64,000 nucleotides of DNA from Argentina anserina (Eukaryota > Streptophyta > Magnoliopsida > Rosales > Rosaceae): NCBI RefSeq assembly GCF_933775445.1, contig NC_065877.1, positions 26,412,001-26,476,000 on the forward strand. The letters run 5' to 3'. The stretch's first letter is position 1, and each line of letters begins with the position of its first letter. The notes under the pieces were generated by a model. It was not told the origin of the DNA. It saw only the letters and a program-made list of their open reading frames with translations, and did no database searches. Of this stretch, positions 1 through 11,798 are shown piece by piece. Position numbers and translations under genes: made by a program.

Positions 1-1297
1 TGGCGATTTCGCGATTCTGACCATTGTGGTTCGATCTTCACCATCAATTCTTACCGGAATAGAACTTTTCTTGTTGGAATACTGATAATACAAGCTCATA
101 TCAATGGAACCTTTCAAGTACTTAAAGATGTTCATGATACTGGTCCAATAATGCATAGTTGGTGCATAATTAAACCTTGTCAACAAGTTCATTGAAAATG
201 CAATATCTGGACGAGTACATTGAGCTAGATAAAGCAAAGCTCTTATAACACTCAAATATGGATATTCAGGACCAAGTATCTCTTCATCGTCATCTTTCAG
301 ACGGAATGGATCTTTCTTGGTATCCAGACTTCTTACGACCATGGGAGTACTAACTTTATTTATACGGAATCGCCTGAGCATCTTTTGGACGTATGCAAAC
401 TGATGTACAAGGATTCCACCAACTCTATGCTTAATTTCCAATCATAAGCAAAACCGAGTCTTTCCCATGTCTTTCATCTCAAATTCGGCTTTCAAGTAGC
501 TTATCGTCTCAGCAATCTCGTTAAGAGATCCAATTATGTTCATGTCATCAACATAGACAACTACTATAGCAAAACCATAACTATTGCGTTTGATAAACAT
601 GTAAGGGCACAATTCATCGTTCTTGTATCCCTTCCTAATCAAGTATTCGCTTAAACGTGTATACCACATTCTACCAGATTGTTTAAGTCCATAAAGTAAG
701 CGTTGTAGCCTAATGGCATAGGCATTGCGTGCCTTATTTGACTTGGGTACGTGAAGTCCATCATGAACCTTCATGTATATTTCTGTATCTAGATCCCCAT
801 AAAGATTCACGGTCATCACATCTAACAGCTGCATGTCTAGTTTTTCAGATACCACTAGACTCATCAGATGTCGGAAGGTAATGATATCCATAACCTGGAG
901 AATACGTCTCCACATAGTCAACACCAGGACGCTGAGAGAATCCTTGTGCAACGAGTCACGCTTTATACTGCAAGACTTCGCCTTTCTCATTCAGCTTGCG
1001 AACAAAGACCCATTTATGTCAAACAAGCTTAACATTTGGCGGTACTTTAACAAATGGATCGAAAACTTGTCTTTTATTCAGAGAGTCTAGTTCCGTCTGG
1101 ATTGCTTCCTTCCATTTTGGCCAATATGATCTTCGTTGACATTCTTCAACCGAGCGCGGTTCCATGTCGTCGTCGACAATAATTTCCTGAGCGACAGAAT
1201 AAGCAAACACATCATCTATCCGCATGGAATTCCTATCCATGACTTCTAGAGCATTTAACTCGCTCAATGAGATTTCTTTGTTTTCTGATGTCAACAA
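1..1297 (-). pseudogene. copia reverse transcriptase / RNase H fragment
   Basis: The longest open piece (990-442) shows copia RT hallmarks: a RLLYGLKQSGRMW segment and the catalytic YVDD motif. Translation continues in the same frame past a stop at 444-442 to the window edge, giving the C-terminal RT part with LYLAQCTRPDIAF and then an FKYLKGS segment before RNase H. The piece at 1297-1019 gives the RT N-terminal block, with a W..A.Q.ELDSL pattern, and lies just upstream with a gap. The stop and gaps mean it cannot make an active enzyme. Family assignment is from motifs only; the lineage inside copia is not resolved. Confidence 0.85.
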
Positions 1298-1418
1298 TTA
1301 ATTTGAAGCGTCCCTCAGATCAGTAAGTGTTGATTCATGGACATAGCTATAATAAAAAATAATCTCGAAGCTCGGGTTGTCTGAGTCTATGATGGGTGGA
1401 TTAGTTTATGCCTTGACT

Positions 1419-2900
1419 TTAGCTCTCTTTTTTGGCTGAGTTAGTAAAACCTTTCAGCCTCCCCCTCTTCTTAGGAGGAGTCGAGACCGTCGTTGTGCTT
1501 CGACCTAAGGTAGGCTCGGCCGAACCTTGCCCTGGTACAATGACATCTTGCCCGAAGTTCGGGACTTCTAACCTCGCAGGACAATTTGCAGCATGTATAC
1601 TCGATCTCGTCAGTTTTACAATATCCGTAAAGGCATTAGACATCAAATCTGTCATCATATGTAACTGCAAAATACGTTGCACTTCAATCTCAGGATGGGA
1701 TGTGCGGGGATCCCAATGAGACATAGTGAGGGTCTTTCACGTCAATTCTCAACGTTTATCTTGAACAAATGTGTATATGTGAATGTCAGCCTCATATTTA
1801 GTTACCAACTGGTACACACTAACAGGTTGTTTGGCGGTGGGTTTGAAACGAATAAGTACAGCTGCATGAAAGATTGCATATCTCCAAGCAGTTATAGGCA
1901 AGTTACAATGCATAACTAAAACTCGAGCTATAAGCTGTAACCACTTAATTGTCACTTATCCCAATCCATTCTGAGAATGAACGTGGGGTATGGGATGTTA
2001 AACATCTATCCTAATTGACATCCAATAATCATCAAATGTCTTCGAAGTGAATTCTCTTACATTATCCAGTCTATTAGACTTAATCGGATGGTCAGGGTGG
2101 TGAGCCCTCAATTTAATTATTTGAGCAAGGAGCTTCGGAAATGTAACATTGCATGTGGACAATAGATCGACATGTGACCAGTGTGTCGATGCATCGACCA
2201 GAACCATAAAGTATCTAAATGGTCCGCATTATGGATGTATTGGTCCACATATATCACCTTAGATCCTTTGTGAGAATTGAATGTTCTGTGTATTATCAAC
2301 TGCAAAGAAAGTCTTTGCTTGCATCTTTGCGAATGCACAAGCTTTTCAAAATGATTTATGGGCATTAGAGATTGCGGAAAAGGCATCACATAACTCCTTG
2401 GGCTCTATCACTGCCTTAGAGGACCATGGGAAAGCCTTGGCAGGCTGTGAGGCCGAGCCATGGTTGGACACAAGTGCCACGTCTGTGCTACCATCATCCA
2501 TGACTTTGAACAATGGATGACCGTGTGAAGTTTTTAATATACGAATCATCATATCACGTCCATGATGACCTAGACAATTATGTCATAGCTTGTAAGCGCT
2601 AGGATCACAGAAAGACTTGCTAACTGCATTAGATTCAATTACACGTAGTGTGGTAAATTACAACCCACTACTAACACACTCAAACATCTCTCAGGTATGA
2701 CGATGACGTCCATAACAAGAGGTAACACAAAGATACTCCTTTCCATTAATAACTTTGGTGTTCATGTGATAATCGTTGGCACAAATATCCTTAAAACTGA
2801 GCAAGGTTCGGTTCCCCTCTGGTGCATAACGTGCATCTTTGACTGTTATGGGCGTACCATTAGGTAGCAAAAATTGCACTATAGCACGCCCTTGAATCAA
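1419..2900 (-). pseudogene. copia integrase and pre-integrase fragments
   Basis: Several short minus-strand frames together resemble the middle of a copia polyprotein. The piece at 2900-2691 contains NGTPITVKDARYAPEG followed by RTLLSFKDI, typical of the protease/GAG-pre-integrase region. The pieces at 2207-1998 and 1955-1749 resemble the integrase core, with a DASTHWSHVDLLST start and a downstream PITAWRYAIFHAA helix. Frames change between pieces, so the gene is broken by indels. Boundaries are approximate. Confidence 0.65.
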
Positions 2901-2917
2901 TTGTTCAGTCCCATTTA

Positions 2918-3063
2918 GCTAAGCATTCTATCTCGCCAGTTAACATCTATAAATTGTGTACGGTACAAAGGATTTGTACGACACAAATTTTATAAAGAGT
3001 TGCTTATTCCGCAAAAATGTGTGAGTCGTTCCACAATTTGCTAAGCATTCTATCTCGCCAGTT
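2918..3063. repeat. 24-bp direct repeat, two copies 122 bp apart
   Basis: A 24-bp stretch beginning GCTAAGCATTCTATC occurs at 2918 and again at 3040, with further weaker similarity after each copy. It lies inside the copia remnant. It may be a local duplication left by repair or slippage. Confidence 0.7.
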
Positions 3064-3295
3064 GATATCTACAAGTAAATTGTAAAACCTAATTAGTTTT
3101 TGAAAAGACAAGGCGAATATTCTCTAAGAGAAGAAAAAATTATAATATGAAGGGTCAAACAAGTCGTGACCCCTTAAATGTGCATAATGGTAACACATAT
3201 ACTTAGAGAAATCACATGAGGAACTTATGTGTGCCAAAGAGTAAGCACATTGTCATTAGATCAAGTAACTATGATCAGCAAAAGACAAAAAAGTA

Positions 3296-3440
3296 GCACT
3301 GCAGGGTCGCATGGCCATGGCGAGGTTGCAGGGCCTAAGCGGGGCTGTAGTGTTGCCATGCAGGGGGGACTATAAGGGGCTGTGCAGGGGGCGGCTGCAG
3401 GGGCCGTGCGGAGCTGTTGTAGGGGGGACTGCAGGGGGTC
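3296..3440 (+). repeat. GC-rich GCAGGGG minisatellite-like stretch
   Basis: A short GC-rich island in otherwise AT-rich DNA repeats the motif GCAGGGG (variants GCAGGG, GTAGGGG) about seven times with irregular spacing. It contains several G runs of four or more on the plus strand and two CTGCAG sites. The long frames across it are low-complexity translations and are not treated as genes. Confidence 0.6.
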
Positions 3441-3830
3441 TGAAGGGCTGGCATCAAAGCTGCAATGGTCTAGCGACTTTTCTGGTACTTTTTCATGCCA
3501 GTTTGATAGGAGCACTTTGTGCAACTTTCTTAACATGTTTTTACCTCAATTTGTTCTTTGCTTAGCCCTTATTGTTGTACTATTGAGTCATTGAGTCGTA
3601 GTAAGAGTTTTGAGTGGTATTAGATGCATTTTTGTGCTTACATGAGTTAAAACGCATAATTGGTTTAGAGTCCTAGTTTGACTAGGAATCTTTGTTAGGT
3701 TTTGAAACTAATTATCTCTTACTTATGATTTTATTTTCTTATTTTCAGATTGGATTGAAGAGATAATTAAAGAAAAAAAGATGGAGCCAAGTCATGTAAC
3801 AATTAAATAGAAGATGATCATTAAAGGCAT

Positions 3831-3926
3831 AAAACATGACATGTTTTAGGGATTAAAGCATGCCATGTTTTAGGGAATACAACTTTCCATGTTTTAGGGA
3901 TTAAAGCATGACATTATTATAGGAAG
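3831..3926 (+). repeat. 24-bp tandem repeats in 5' LTR (4 units)
   Basis: Four consecutive 24-bp units built around CATGACATGTTTTAGGGA, each carrying a CATG..CATG core. They end about 35 bp before the TATA-like box of the LTR. The 3' LTR has five units at 13839-13958. Confidence 0.85.
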
Positions 3927-3959
3927 AAAGAAGCAATTTCAAATCCTCCATCTTTCCTC

Positions 3960-3967
3960 TATATATA
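3960..3967 (+). promoter_or_regulatory. LTR TATA box
   Basis: TATATATA followed by ACATGGC in the 5' LTR; the same box is at 13992-13999 in the 3' LTR. Its position inside the LTR, downstream of the tandem units, fits the element's own promoter. Transcription start is inferred about 30 bp further on. Confidence 0.6.
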
Positions 3968-5026
3968 CATGGCTTTACCTCTCAAATATGATCACTTCTC
4001 ATTTGCATTCAAGAGCCAAAACTCTACCAAAATACTACCTCAAACATCTTTCATCAAAACAACAATCCATCCTCCCCCATATAGCAATTCCATCTCCACC
4101 GAAATCACTATTGAAGACACACTTCCAAGGTTCATACAACGTGTGATTCTCGCAACTCTTCTCCGTGGGTTTGTTTGTTTTTGATTTTTTACAATACTTT
4201 GTCTATGAAGATTGTAGTATGATTTTTGTGTGGGATTATTGTTTTGTATTAAGAATCGAAATTTTCAGATTGTTTTATTGGATTTTTGGATCTTTGCCGA
4301 ATTGATGGTTTTCTATAATTAATGAGTTTGTATTTATATTGTTGTGTTCTAATCATCTTTCTCATACTATCATTTTCAGATATGTGCATATGAATTTAGT
4401 GCTTGGATGCATTCCTTAAGATTGTGTTTGAGTGCTAGATTCATCAACCATATTGACACAAATCGAATCATGCCCTAAGTAGGTTCGATTTGTGTTGATT
4501 AAAAGTGGTAAAAATTCTGGAAATTTGCATGTGAAACCATGGTGGGTGACGCCATACATGAAACATGTCTCCAACAAAGATTTGGTGCTTAAATGTAATT
4601 TTGTTTGATTTCTACTCTAAGTGTTATTGAATTCGATTGAATGCAAATTTAGATTAGGCCCTAAGTCAATCTAAATGTTAATTGAAATCTTGCACGATTA
4701 TATGATCTCCTAAGGCTCTAATTGTATTGGTGTCTAAAAAGTATGTAATTGGTCGAATTAGAATGCATGATAGGTTCAAACTTGTAATTATGTGGTGTAA
4801 TGGTAAATTTGGTTTAAGTTTGTTAAAGAGAAGTCGATCATGTAAATAATAATTTAGGTTTTATTTTAGTAGTTAATAATCAATCTCAAACCCTCATTAT
4901 TTGTTAACACTAAAAGTTTAGAGTTCCCTTCAATTCACCGGAAAGAACGATCCATGTTTATTCTATACTAACAATGATGTTTTACAGGGTTTATTATAGA
5001 CGTTTTAACAAAACGTTCTATCATTT

Positions 5027-5044
5027 TGGCGCCGTTGCCGGGGA
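5027..5044 (+). other. primer-binding site (tRNA-Asp type)
   Basis: TGGCGCCGTTGCCGGGGA begins four bases after the LTR end. It is the complement of the 3' end of plant tRNA-Asp, the usual primer of Athila/Tat elements. Confidence 0.9.
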
Positions 5045-6254
5045 ATTGAGAAAATCTCAATTATTTGAAGTGTTAATTTTGTACTATATTGTATATTTGT
5101 AAAAATAAATTCCTGTGAATAGTACGGTGAATAGTAACTTTCAGTAAAAACAATTATAAGTTTTTTTTACATCTAAAAAAAAAGTAAATCTCTGTAAATT
5201 TTTTTTACTTTTTTTTGTAAGTGTAAAAATGTAAAAATACTTAAAAATTGTAAAAATAAACTTTATTTTTATAAAAATAAATTTTGTGTACAATAAATAG
5301 TAAATAAAAAAATAAAAAAATAAATGTTTGTGAACAGTAATAGGTAACAGTAAAATACGCACAGTAAAAAATTAAACTTTTTTTAATATATTTTTTGTGA
5401 TAAATGTTTTAATTTTGTTGTAGTATGCATATAGGATACTTGTTACACTTAGATAATTTTTAAGGAAACTAAATGTTTATTTATACTTAATTTATTGTAA
5501 GTTATAAAGTGAACGGAATAGGTAAAGTCCATTTTGTTAATATTAGCCTTAACCCTCTATTTGTACCTTGCTAAGGTCACTTGGGGTTGAAGGCGGCTTT
5601 TATTAACACTTTGCGAGCAGTCTAACACACAAATTTATTCCGAGCTGAGTAAGGGGCATGCTATTTTCATTACCCTGGTTCAAGGTTTACAAAATTGGAT
5701 CTCAGAGGCCCATAGACTGACATACATCTCGGTGATGGAGTCGATTGGGAAAGCATCCTTTCGAGGATGTGGCCCCCGTGGTGTCCAACAAATGAGTCAT
5801 GCCTTGTGACTATCTCTGATTCTAGCTATCCAGCCTTCTGAAACAAAGGAATGAGTTTGTGTCTAGACGACGTACTTAGGCCGCACGTCCACCTCACTTT
5901 ATAACTTAGAAAATAACTTTGTATGAATAGATGTATATAGTTTCAAAAGAAAATGATATTGTAACTTTTAAGGTATATCGGATAAAGCAAGACCCTTACC
6001 TGGGACTATTTCAGTCCATTGCACAGTTAGCTCATCTGCTCCACGTACCTTAAATGTTAGGATTGTGTGTGAATAAAATCAATTAGACTTAGTAATACTT
6101 TACACTTGTAGATTTTGTAACAAAAAAAAACAATCAATCCGTAACAAACAAAGAAAACAAAAACGAAAGTGAAAAAAAAAAGAGTTTGTATTTACTTATA
6201 CTTGTATTTCATACTTTGTAAAGTTACTAATAATTGTTCTTTTCAGGCTCATGA
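5045..6254 (+). other. Athila untranslated leader
   Basis: A 1.2-kb leader between primer site and gag. The first 350 bp are very AT-rich, with many AACAGTAA / GTGAATAGTA-like words. A more complex part follows at 5540-5900, and an A-rich tract at about 6120-6180 precedes gag. No credible reading frame is seen. Confidence 0.7.
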
Positions 6255-7193
6255 ATGTCCAAGATTAGTGGTTGGTCCGAAGAGTTTAATGCACGCCTAA
6301 AAAGAATTCAGCCTCAAGATCAGTTTGATAACGTTTCCATTGAGTCAGATTCATTTCAAGAAGAAAGAGACTTTGGGTTCATTTCGCCATTTCCAGGTTC
6401 ATCAAGTTGTGGTAGGCCCAATCCATTGTTCTTTGAGGATCCAGAGTTAGAATTGTTGACAAGTCCGTGTCCTTTGGGCCAATTGAATTTCGATTTACCT
6501 GATCCAGTGCCCACAGTTCAAAGCCGAACAAAGGAAAACCTAGTTCTAAAACCAGAAATGGCATCGATCAGAGAGCATAATGGCCAAGTAGAAGGAGCAG
6601 TTGGGGGGACATCATCCTCTAACATAGCGTACCCTGTTCCAGAGGGGGGCAAGACGAGTGATTTTGAGTTAAAGAGTGGGTTCCTGCATCATTTGCCTAA
6701 GTTCCATGGACTCTCAGGAGATGACCCCAATCAACATCTCACTATGTTCCAGTTCAACTGTGAGACTATGTGCCCTAGAGGAGCAGACATTCAGATTGTG
6801 AAGATGAGAGCGTTTCCTTATTCATTGGAGGATCGTGCTCAAAAGTGGTTGTTTGAGGTACCTGCTGGTAGGATTACTTCATGGACAACAATGGTCAATG
6901 AGTTTTTGTCGAAGTATTTTCCCTCATCAAGGGTGACACACATCAGGAAACAGATAACAGGAATCAAGCAAGGACCAGATGAGTCATTCTACAATTACTA
7001 TGAGAGGTTCAAATCTCTTGTAGCATCATGCCCAGCCCATGGCATTAGAGAAGGTATGTTGCTTCAGTATTTCTATGAAGGATTGCTACAAATGGAAAGA
7101 GAGTTCCTTGATTCAGCTGCTGGTGGATCGTTTTTGGACAAGAGCAATGTAGTAGCAAAAGATCTTTTGGAGAAGAGAGCTATGAACAACTAA
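6255..7193 (+). pseudogene. Athila gag, N-terminal part
   Basis: A 312-residue frame with the retrotransposon gag (capsid) domain in its second half, including a KWLFEVPAGRITSW segment and a FYNYYERFKSLVASCP segment. The ATG chosen is the first in this frame after the leader. A TAA at 7191-7193 ends it. The same frame then reads on through a zinc-knuckle-like CGICTDGHPTDQC (about 7329-7367, spacing CX2CX3HX4C) to a second TAA at 7371-7373. Gag is therefore interrupted twice in frame, without frameshift. Confidence 0.9.
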
Positions 7194-7532
7194 CAATTTG
7201 GAACATCTGCTAGTTCTACACGGCAGGTACATGAGACTAACTCGAGTTCAAGCTCTGCTCTAGAGGACAAGGTTGATAAGTTGTCCAAGATGATGAATCA
7301 TTTCATGAAGACTAGTGGAGCTCAAGTTTGTGGAATCTGTACGGATGGGCACCCTACTGATCAGTGTCCTTAAGTTGCTTCTAGTGGAGGGTATGAGGAA
7401 GTCAATGCCCTTGGTTATCAAGGAGGTCAAAGGTACAATCCATTTTCGAATACCTACAACCCTGGCCTACGTGATCATCCAAATTTTCGGTGGTCCAATA
7501 ATGAGAATGTACTAAGGCCACATCAGAATGCT

Positions 7533-8780
7533 ATGCAATTTGGGCCTCGTCCGGCTGGTTTGTTTAGACCACAAGCTCCACTACTCAATGTTCCACCTCC
7601 TAACGTGGCTAGTACTTCTAATTATGATGAGATGTTGAAATCTTTAGTTGCTGGACAAAGTCAATTGAATACCGTGACTCAAACTTTGGTGGTGGGTCAA
7701 CAAGCGAATAACAAAGACATTGCGGAGCTAAAAACGCATATGGGCCAGGTAGTAGACTTCATGGGCCGTTTTTCTGAGCAAGGAAAGTTTCCAAGTGGTG
7801 TCATACCTAACCCAAAGAATGAGCAAGCCCAAGCTATCATGACAAGGAGTGGGCTCGAGCTAAAGGAGCGGCCTAGTATTGCTAGGAAGGCCCAAACAAC
7901 CCATGTTCTTGAGGAGGGTGACGAGATGACTATGATGAATGTCTTGGAGAAAGATCCATCTACCTCCAAGAAGGAGAGTGTGTCAATCCATGAAGCACAC
8001 AAAGGTACAAATGCTAACTCAAATGAATTAGTTAAAACTAATCCTATTTCGTATGTACCTTTCCCTTCTAGGTTTGCAAAGAGCAAGAAGGATAAATCTG
8101 ATGAGGAGGTGTTAGAAGTCTTTAGGAAGGTGCAAGTTAACATTCCATTGTTAGAGTGTATCAAGCAGATCCCTAAATATGCGAAATTTCTTAAGGAGCT
8201 TTGCACTTCAAGAAGACAAATTAGGGAAGAAAAGGTAGTGAAGATGAATGAGACAGTTTCAGCTGTCATACAAAGGAAGCTACCCCCTAAGATGAAGGAT
8301 CCGAGAAGTTTCTCTATCCCATGTAAAATTGGTAACACATTATTTGATAATGTTATGCTTGATCTAGGTGCTTCGATAAATGTCATGCCATATAATGTTT
8401 ATCAATCACTAGGATTAGGACCTTTGAAGAATGATAATGTGATTATCCAATTAGCAGATCGATCTAACAAGTACCCTAAGGGGTATGTTGAGGATGTCCT
8501 TGTGCAGGTCAGTCACTTGATTTTTCCTGCAGATTTCTATGTGCTAGACATGGAGGTATCACCCTTGGAGACAACTCCACTACTTTTGGGGAGACCGTTC
8601 ATGAGAACTGCAAGGACATGCATCGATGTTGCAAATGGGAGTTTGACGATGGAATTTGATGGAAATGTTATCAGCTTCAACATTTTTGAGGTAATGAAGT
8701 ACCCAGTTTCTGACATTAACTCGTATTTTTCTGTGGATGATTCTATTGCACAGGTTATGTCAGAGACGTTGGAAGCATAG
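7533..8780 (+). pseudogene. Athila gag C-terminus and aspartic protease
   Basis: This frame (415 residues from its first ATG) is in phase with gag and pol. It includes a retroviral-type aspartic protease with the active-site segment MLDLGASINVMP (about residues 277-288) and the later LLLGRPFM flap/hydrophobic block. A TAG at 8778-8780 separates it from RT. Plant Athila elements normally read gag-protease-RT-integrase as one polyprotein, so this stop makes the copy non-autonomous unless read through. Confidence 0.9.
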
Positions 8781-8789
8781 CAATTAGCT

Positions 8790-11700
8790 ATGGAGCAAGG
8801 GGCCAGATTTGACAAGCATGGGGACCGTGTCCCAAGAGAGGAGTGGGCTGACTTTGAGCCCAAAATTTTTGAAATAGTGAATGAGCTTGAAACTCAACCA
8901 TACAAAAGGTATCCCTCTTTCTTGTCAATTCCCATTTCCACTAATAAATTGTTACCATTTGTGGTACAAGCCCCAAAGTTAGATTTGAAGGAGCTTCCAG
9001 ATCATTTGAAGTATGTGTACCTTGGAAAGAATGATACTCTACCAGTTATTGTGTCATCAACACTGAGTAAGCAGCAAGAAGCTAGATTGATTGATGTGCT
9101 TAAGAGGAACAAGACCGCTATTGGATGGACTTTGGCGGATATCAAGGGGATCAGCCTTACAACTTGTGTTCATAGGATATTTTTGGAGGATGGCGCCAAG
9201 CCTACACGTGATGCTCAGAGGAGATTGCACCCACCAATGATGAAAATCGTGAAAGATGAGGTGATCAAGCTGCTTGATTGTGGAGTGATATATCCTATCT
9301 CGGACAGTCGGTGGATTTCAACAGTGCAAATTGTGCCTAAGAAGAGTGGGGTGACTGTTGTGAAAAATGAGGCGAATGAGTTGGTACCCCAGAGGTTGGT
9401 GACCGGTCATAGGATGTGCATTGATTATAGGAAGTTGAATGCTACAACACGCAAGGATCACATGCCTTTGCCGTTCATGGACCAGATGTTGGAGAGATTA
9501 GCTGGACACGAGTTCTATTGTTTTCTAGATGGGTACAGTGGGTACAACCAGATATGCATTCATCCTGATGATCAAGAGAAGACGACATTTACATGTCCAT
9601 TTGGCACTTTTGCCTATCGACGCATGCCTTTTGGTTTGTGCAACGCACCAGGTACATTTCAACGATGTATGCTTGCTATTTTCTCTGACTTTATCGAAAA
9701 TATCATTGAGGTCTTTATGGATGATTTTAGTGTTTATGGAAAAGACTTTGATGCATGTTTAGAGAACTTAGAGTTAATCTTAAGAAGGTGTGTAGAAACT
9801 AACCTTGTTCTTAATTGGGAAAAATGTCATTTCATGGTGAATCAAGGGATAGTTTTGGGACATATTATATCTGCTAAGGGTATTGAGGTAGACAAGGCAA
9901 AGGTTGATATTGTGCATCACTTACCCTCTCCCACAACTGTGAGAGAGGTTCGTTCTTTCCTTGGTCATGCAGGATTTTATAAGAGATTCATCAAGGATTT
10001 TTCCATGGTGGCGAGACCTATGTGTACCCTATTGCAAAAGGAGGTGTCGTTCATATGGGATGATGCATGTGAGAAAGCGTTTGTGAAATTGAAAGAGTTG
10101 TTGACTAGTGCACCCATCATTTGTCCTCCGGATTGGAACCTGCCATTCGAATTGATGTGCGATGCTTCAGACTATGCAATTGGGGCAGTGTTAGGCCAAA
10201 GAAGAGAAAAGAAGCCTGCAGTGATTTACTATGCGTCTAGGACTCTTAATGAGGCCCAGATAAATTATTCAACTACTGAAAATGAGCTTTTGGCTGTAAT
10301 CTTTGCTTTAGAAAAATTTCGATCATATCTTTTGCATTCTAAAGTTATTGTGTATTCTGACCATGCAGCCTTAAGATATTTGATGACTAAAAAAGATGCT
10401 AAGCCCAGGTTGATCCGGTGGATACTGTTGATTCAAGAATTTGACCTTGAGATTCGAGATAAGAAGGGAAGTGAGAATGTGGTGGCTGATCATTTGAGTA
10501 GGATCGTGCGAGATGAGGAAAGAGAGCCACTACATGAGACTTTTCCTAGTACACTTTCGCATGCTAATAAGGCTAAATTAAAGAAAATGGCTAGACATTA
10601 TATGTGGGATGAACCGTATTTATGGAAACAATGTAGTGATCAAGTCATTAGGAGATGTGTCCCAGAAAATGAGCATAGGTCAATTCTTAACTTTTGTCAT
10701 AATGAGGCATGTGGAGGTCATTTTGGGCCTCGTAGAACAGCTTTGAAGGTGTTTGAATGTGGATTTTATTGGCCTACTATTTTTAAAGATGCATACATGT
10801 TTTGTGTTTCTTGTGATAGGTGTCAACGGACATGTAAGATTGGTCCAAGAGATCAAATGCCCCTTACTCCTATTATTACTGTCGAAATTTTTGATGTGTG
10901 GGGTATAGATTTCATGGGTTCATTTCCTTTATCTAGAGGATTCTTGTATATCTTATTGGCTGTTGATTATGTGTTAAAGTGGGTGGAGGCAAAGGCCACC
11001 AAGACTAATGATTCAAAAGTGGTTGCAGGTTTCTTGAGAACTAACATATTTTGCAGGTTTGGAGTACCACGTGTTTTGATAAGTGATGGAGGTTCTCATT
11101 TCTGCAACCGGACAATTGAGGCATTGCTCAAGAAGTATGGAGTAACCCACAAAGTTTCGACACCATATCATCCTCAGACAAGTGGCATGGCAGAAGTGTC
11201 TAACAGAGAAATCAAGGGAATTCTGGAGAAAACTGTAGGTCCAACAAGGAAGGATTGGAGTGATCGGTTGGATGATGCATTATGGGCCTACAGGACTGCG
11301 TACAAGACGCCTATTGGGATGTCACCATTCAGATTGGTGTATGGGAAAGCATGTCACCTTCCAGTGGAGTTAGAGCACAGAGCATGGTGGGCGGTGAAGA
11401 AGTTCAACATGAGCTTGGATGAAGCAGGTCTACATCGAAAGTTGCAGCTCAATGAGCTTGAGGAGATTAGGAATGAGGCTTACGATGCTTCGTGGATTTA
11501 CAAGGAGAAAACTCGTGCTTACCATGCCAAAATGATCAGAGGAAAGAAGTTCCAAGTGGGCCAGAAACTTTTGTTATTCCATTCGAGGCTTATGTTGTTT
11601 CCAGGGAAACTTCGTTCGCGTTGGGTTGGCCCATTTGTTGTTACTAACGTGTTTGCTCATGGTGCAGTTGAGATTAAAAGTGATACAACAGGGAAGGCAT

Positions 11701-11798
11701 TCAAGGTGAATGGGCATCGACTTAAGCCCTACTATGAGCCATTTGAGGAGCACACGTATGAGGAGACAATTGTGAGAGATGCGCCTAATGGAGAATGA
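8790..11798 (+). CDS. Athila pol: reverse transcriptase, RNase H, integrase
   Basis: An open frame of 1002 residues in phase with gag and protease. In order it shows an IYPISDSRW segment before RT, the RT catalytic FMDDFSVYG (about residue 310), an RNase H start [14 protein letters not shown] (about residue 454), the HHCC zinc finger of integrase (HNEACGGHF... CVSCDRCQ, about residues 634-675) and the DDE core with WGIDFMG and LISDGGSHF (about residues 702-770). The domain order RT-RNase H-integrase is diagnostic of Ty3/gypsy. The frame is intact but lacks its own natural start, since it would be made as part of the polyprotein upstream. Confidence 0.93.
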   Translation: MEQGARFDKHGDRVPREEWADFEPKIFEIVNELETQPYKRYPSFLSIPISTNKLLPFVVQAPKLDLKELPDHLKYVYLGKNDTLPVIVSSTLSKQQEARLIDVLKRNKTAIGWTLADIKGISLTTCVHRIFLEDGAKPTRDAQRRLHPPMMKIVKDEVIKLLDCGVIYPISDSRWISTVQIVPKKSGVTVVKNEANELVPQRLVTGHRMCIDYRKLNATTRKDHMPLPFMDQMLERLAGHEFYCFLDGYSGYNQICIHPDDQEKTTFTCPFGTFAYRRMPFGLCNAPGTFQRCMLAIFSDFIENIIEVFMDDFSVYGKDFDACLENLELILRRCVETNLVLNWEKCHFMVNQGIVLGHIISAKGIEVDKAKVDIVHHLPSPTTVREVRSFLGHAGFYKRFIKDFSMVARPMCTLLQKEVSFIWDDACEKAFVKLKELLTSAPIICPPDWNLPFELMCDASDYAIGAVLGQRREKKPAVIYYASRTLNEAQINYSTTENELLAVIFALEKFRSYLLHSKVIVYSDHAALRYLMTKKDAKPRLIRWILLIQEFDLEIRDKKGSENVVADHLSRIVRDEEREPLHETFPSTLSHANKAKLKKMARHYMWDEPYLWKQCSDQVIRRCVPENEHRSILNFCHNEACGGHFGPRRTALKVFECGFYWPTIFKDAYMFCVSCDRCQRTCKIGPRDQMPLTPIITVEIFDVWGIDFMGSFPLSRGFLYILLAVDYVLKWVEAKATKTNDSKVVAGFLRTNIFCRFGVPRVLISDGGSHFCNRTIEALLKKYGVTHKVSTPYHPQTSGMAEVSNREIKGILEKTVGPTRKDWSDRLDDALWAYRTAYKTPIGMSPFRLVYGKACHLPVELEHRAWWAVKKFNMSLDEAGLHRKLQLNELEEIRNEAYDASWIYKEKTRAYHAKMIRGKKFQVGQKLLLFHSRLMLFPGKLRSRWVGPFVVTNVFAHGAVEIKSDTTGKAFKVNGHRLKPYYEPFEEHTYEETIVRDAPNGE

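Larger units (their letters stand above)
1..3503 (-). mobile_element. Ty1/copia retrotransposon remnant, pol side
   Basis: Fragments of copia-order proteins lie on the minus strand, running from protease/pre-integrase (about 2.9 kb) through integrase (2.2-1.7 kb) to reverse transcriptase and the start of RNase H (1.3 kb to the edge). Frames are broken by stops and shifts, so this is a dead copy. The matching gag start is at 15061-15347 on the same strand, beyond the Athila element, which suggests that Athila inserted into this copia element. The 3' LTR would lie left of the window. The 2.95-3.5 kb part cannot be aligned to gag by eye. Confidence 0.8.
3504..5023 (+). repeat. 5' LTR of Athila element
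   Basis: About 1520 bp, starting TGATAGGAGC and ending CTATCA, aligning along its length with 13520-15060. The short inverted termini TGATAG/CTATCA define the ends. It has four 24-bp tandem units (3831-3926) upstream of a TATA-like TATATATA at 3960-3967. Confidence 0.95.

Noticed and set aside
7697..8386. 229-residue minus-strand frame
   Set aside because: Antisense to the Athila gag/protease frame, which has clear protease motifs.
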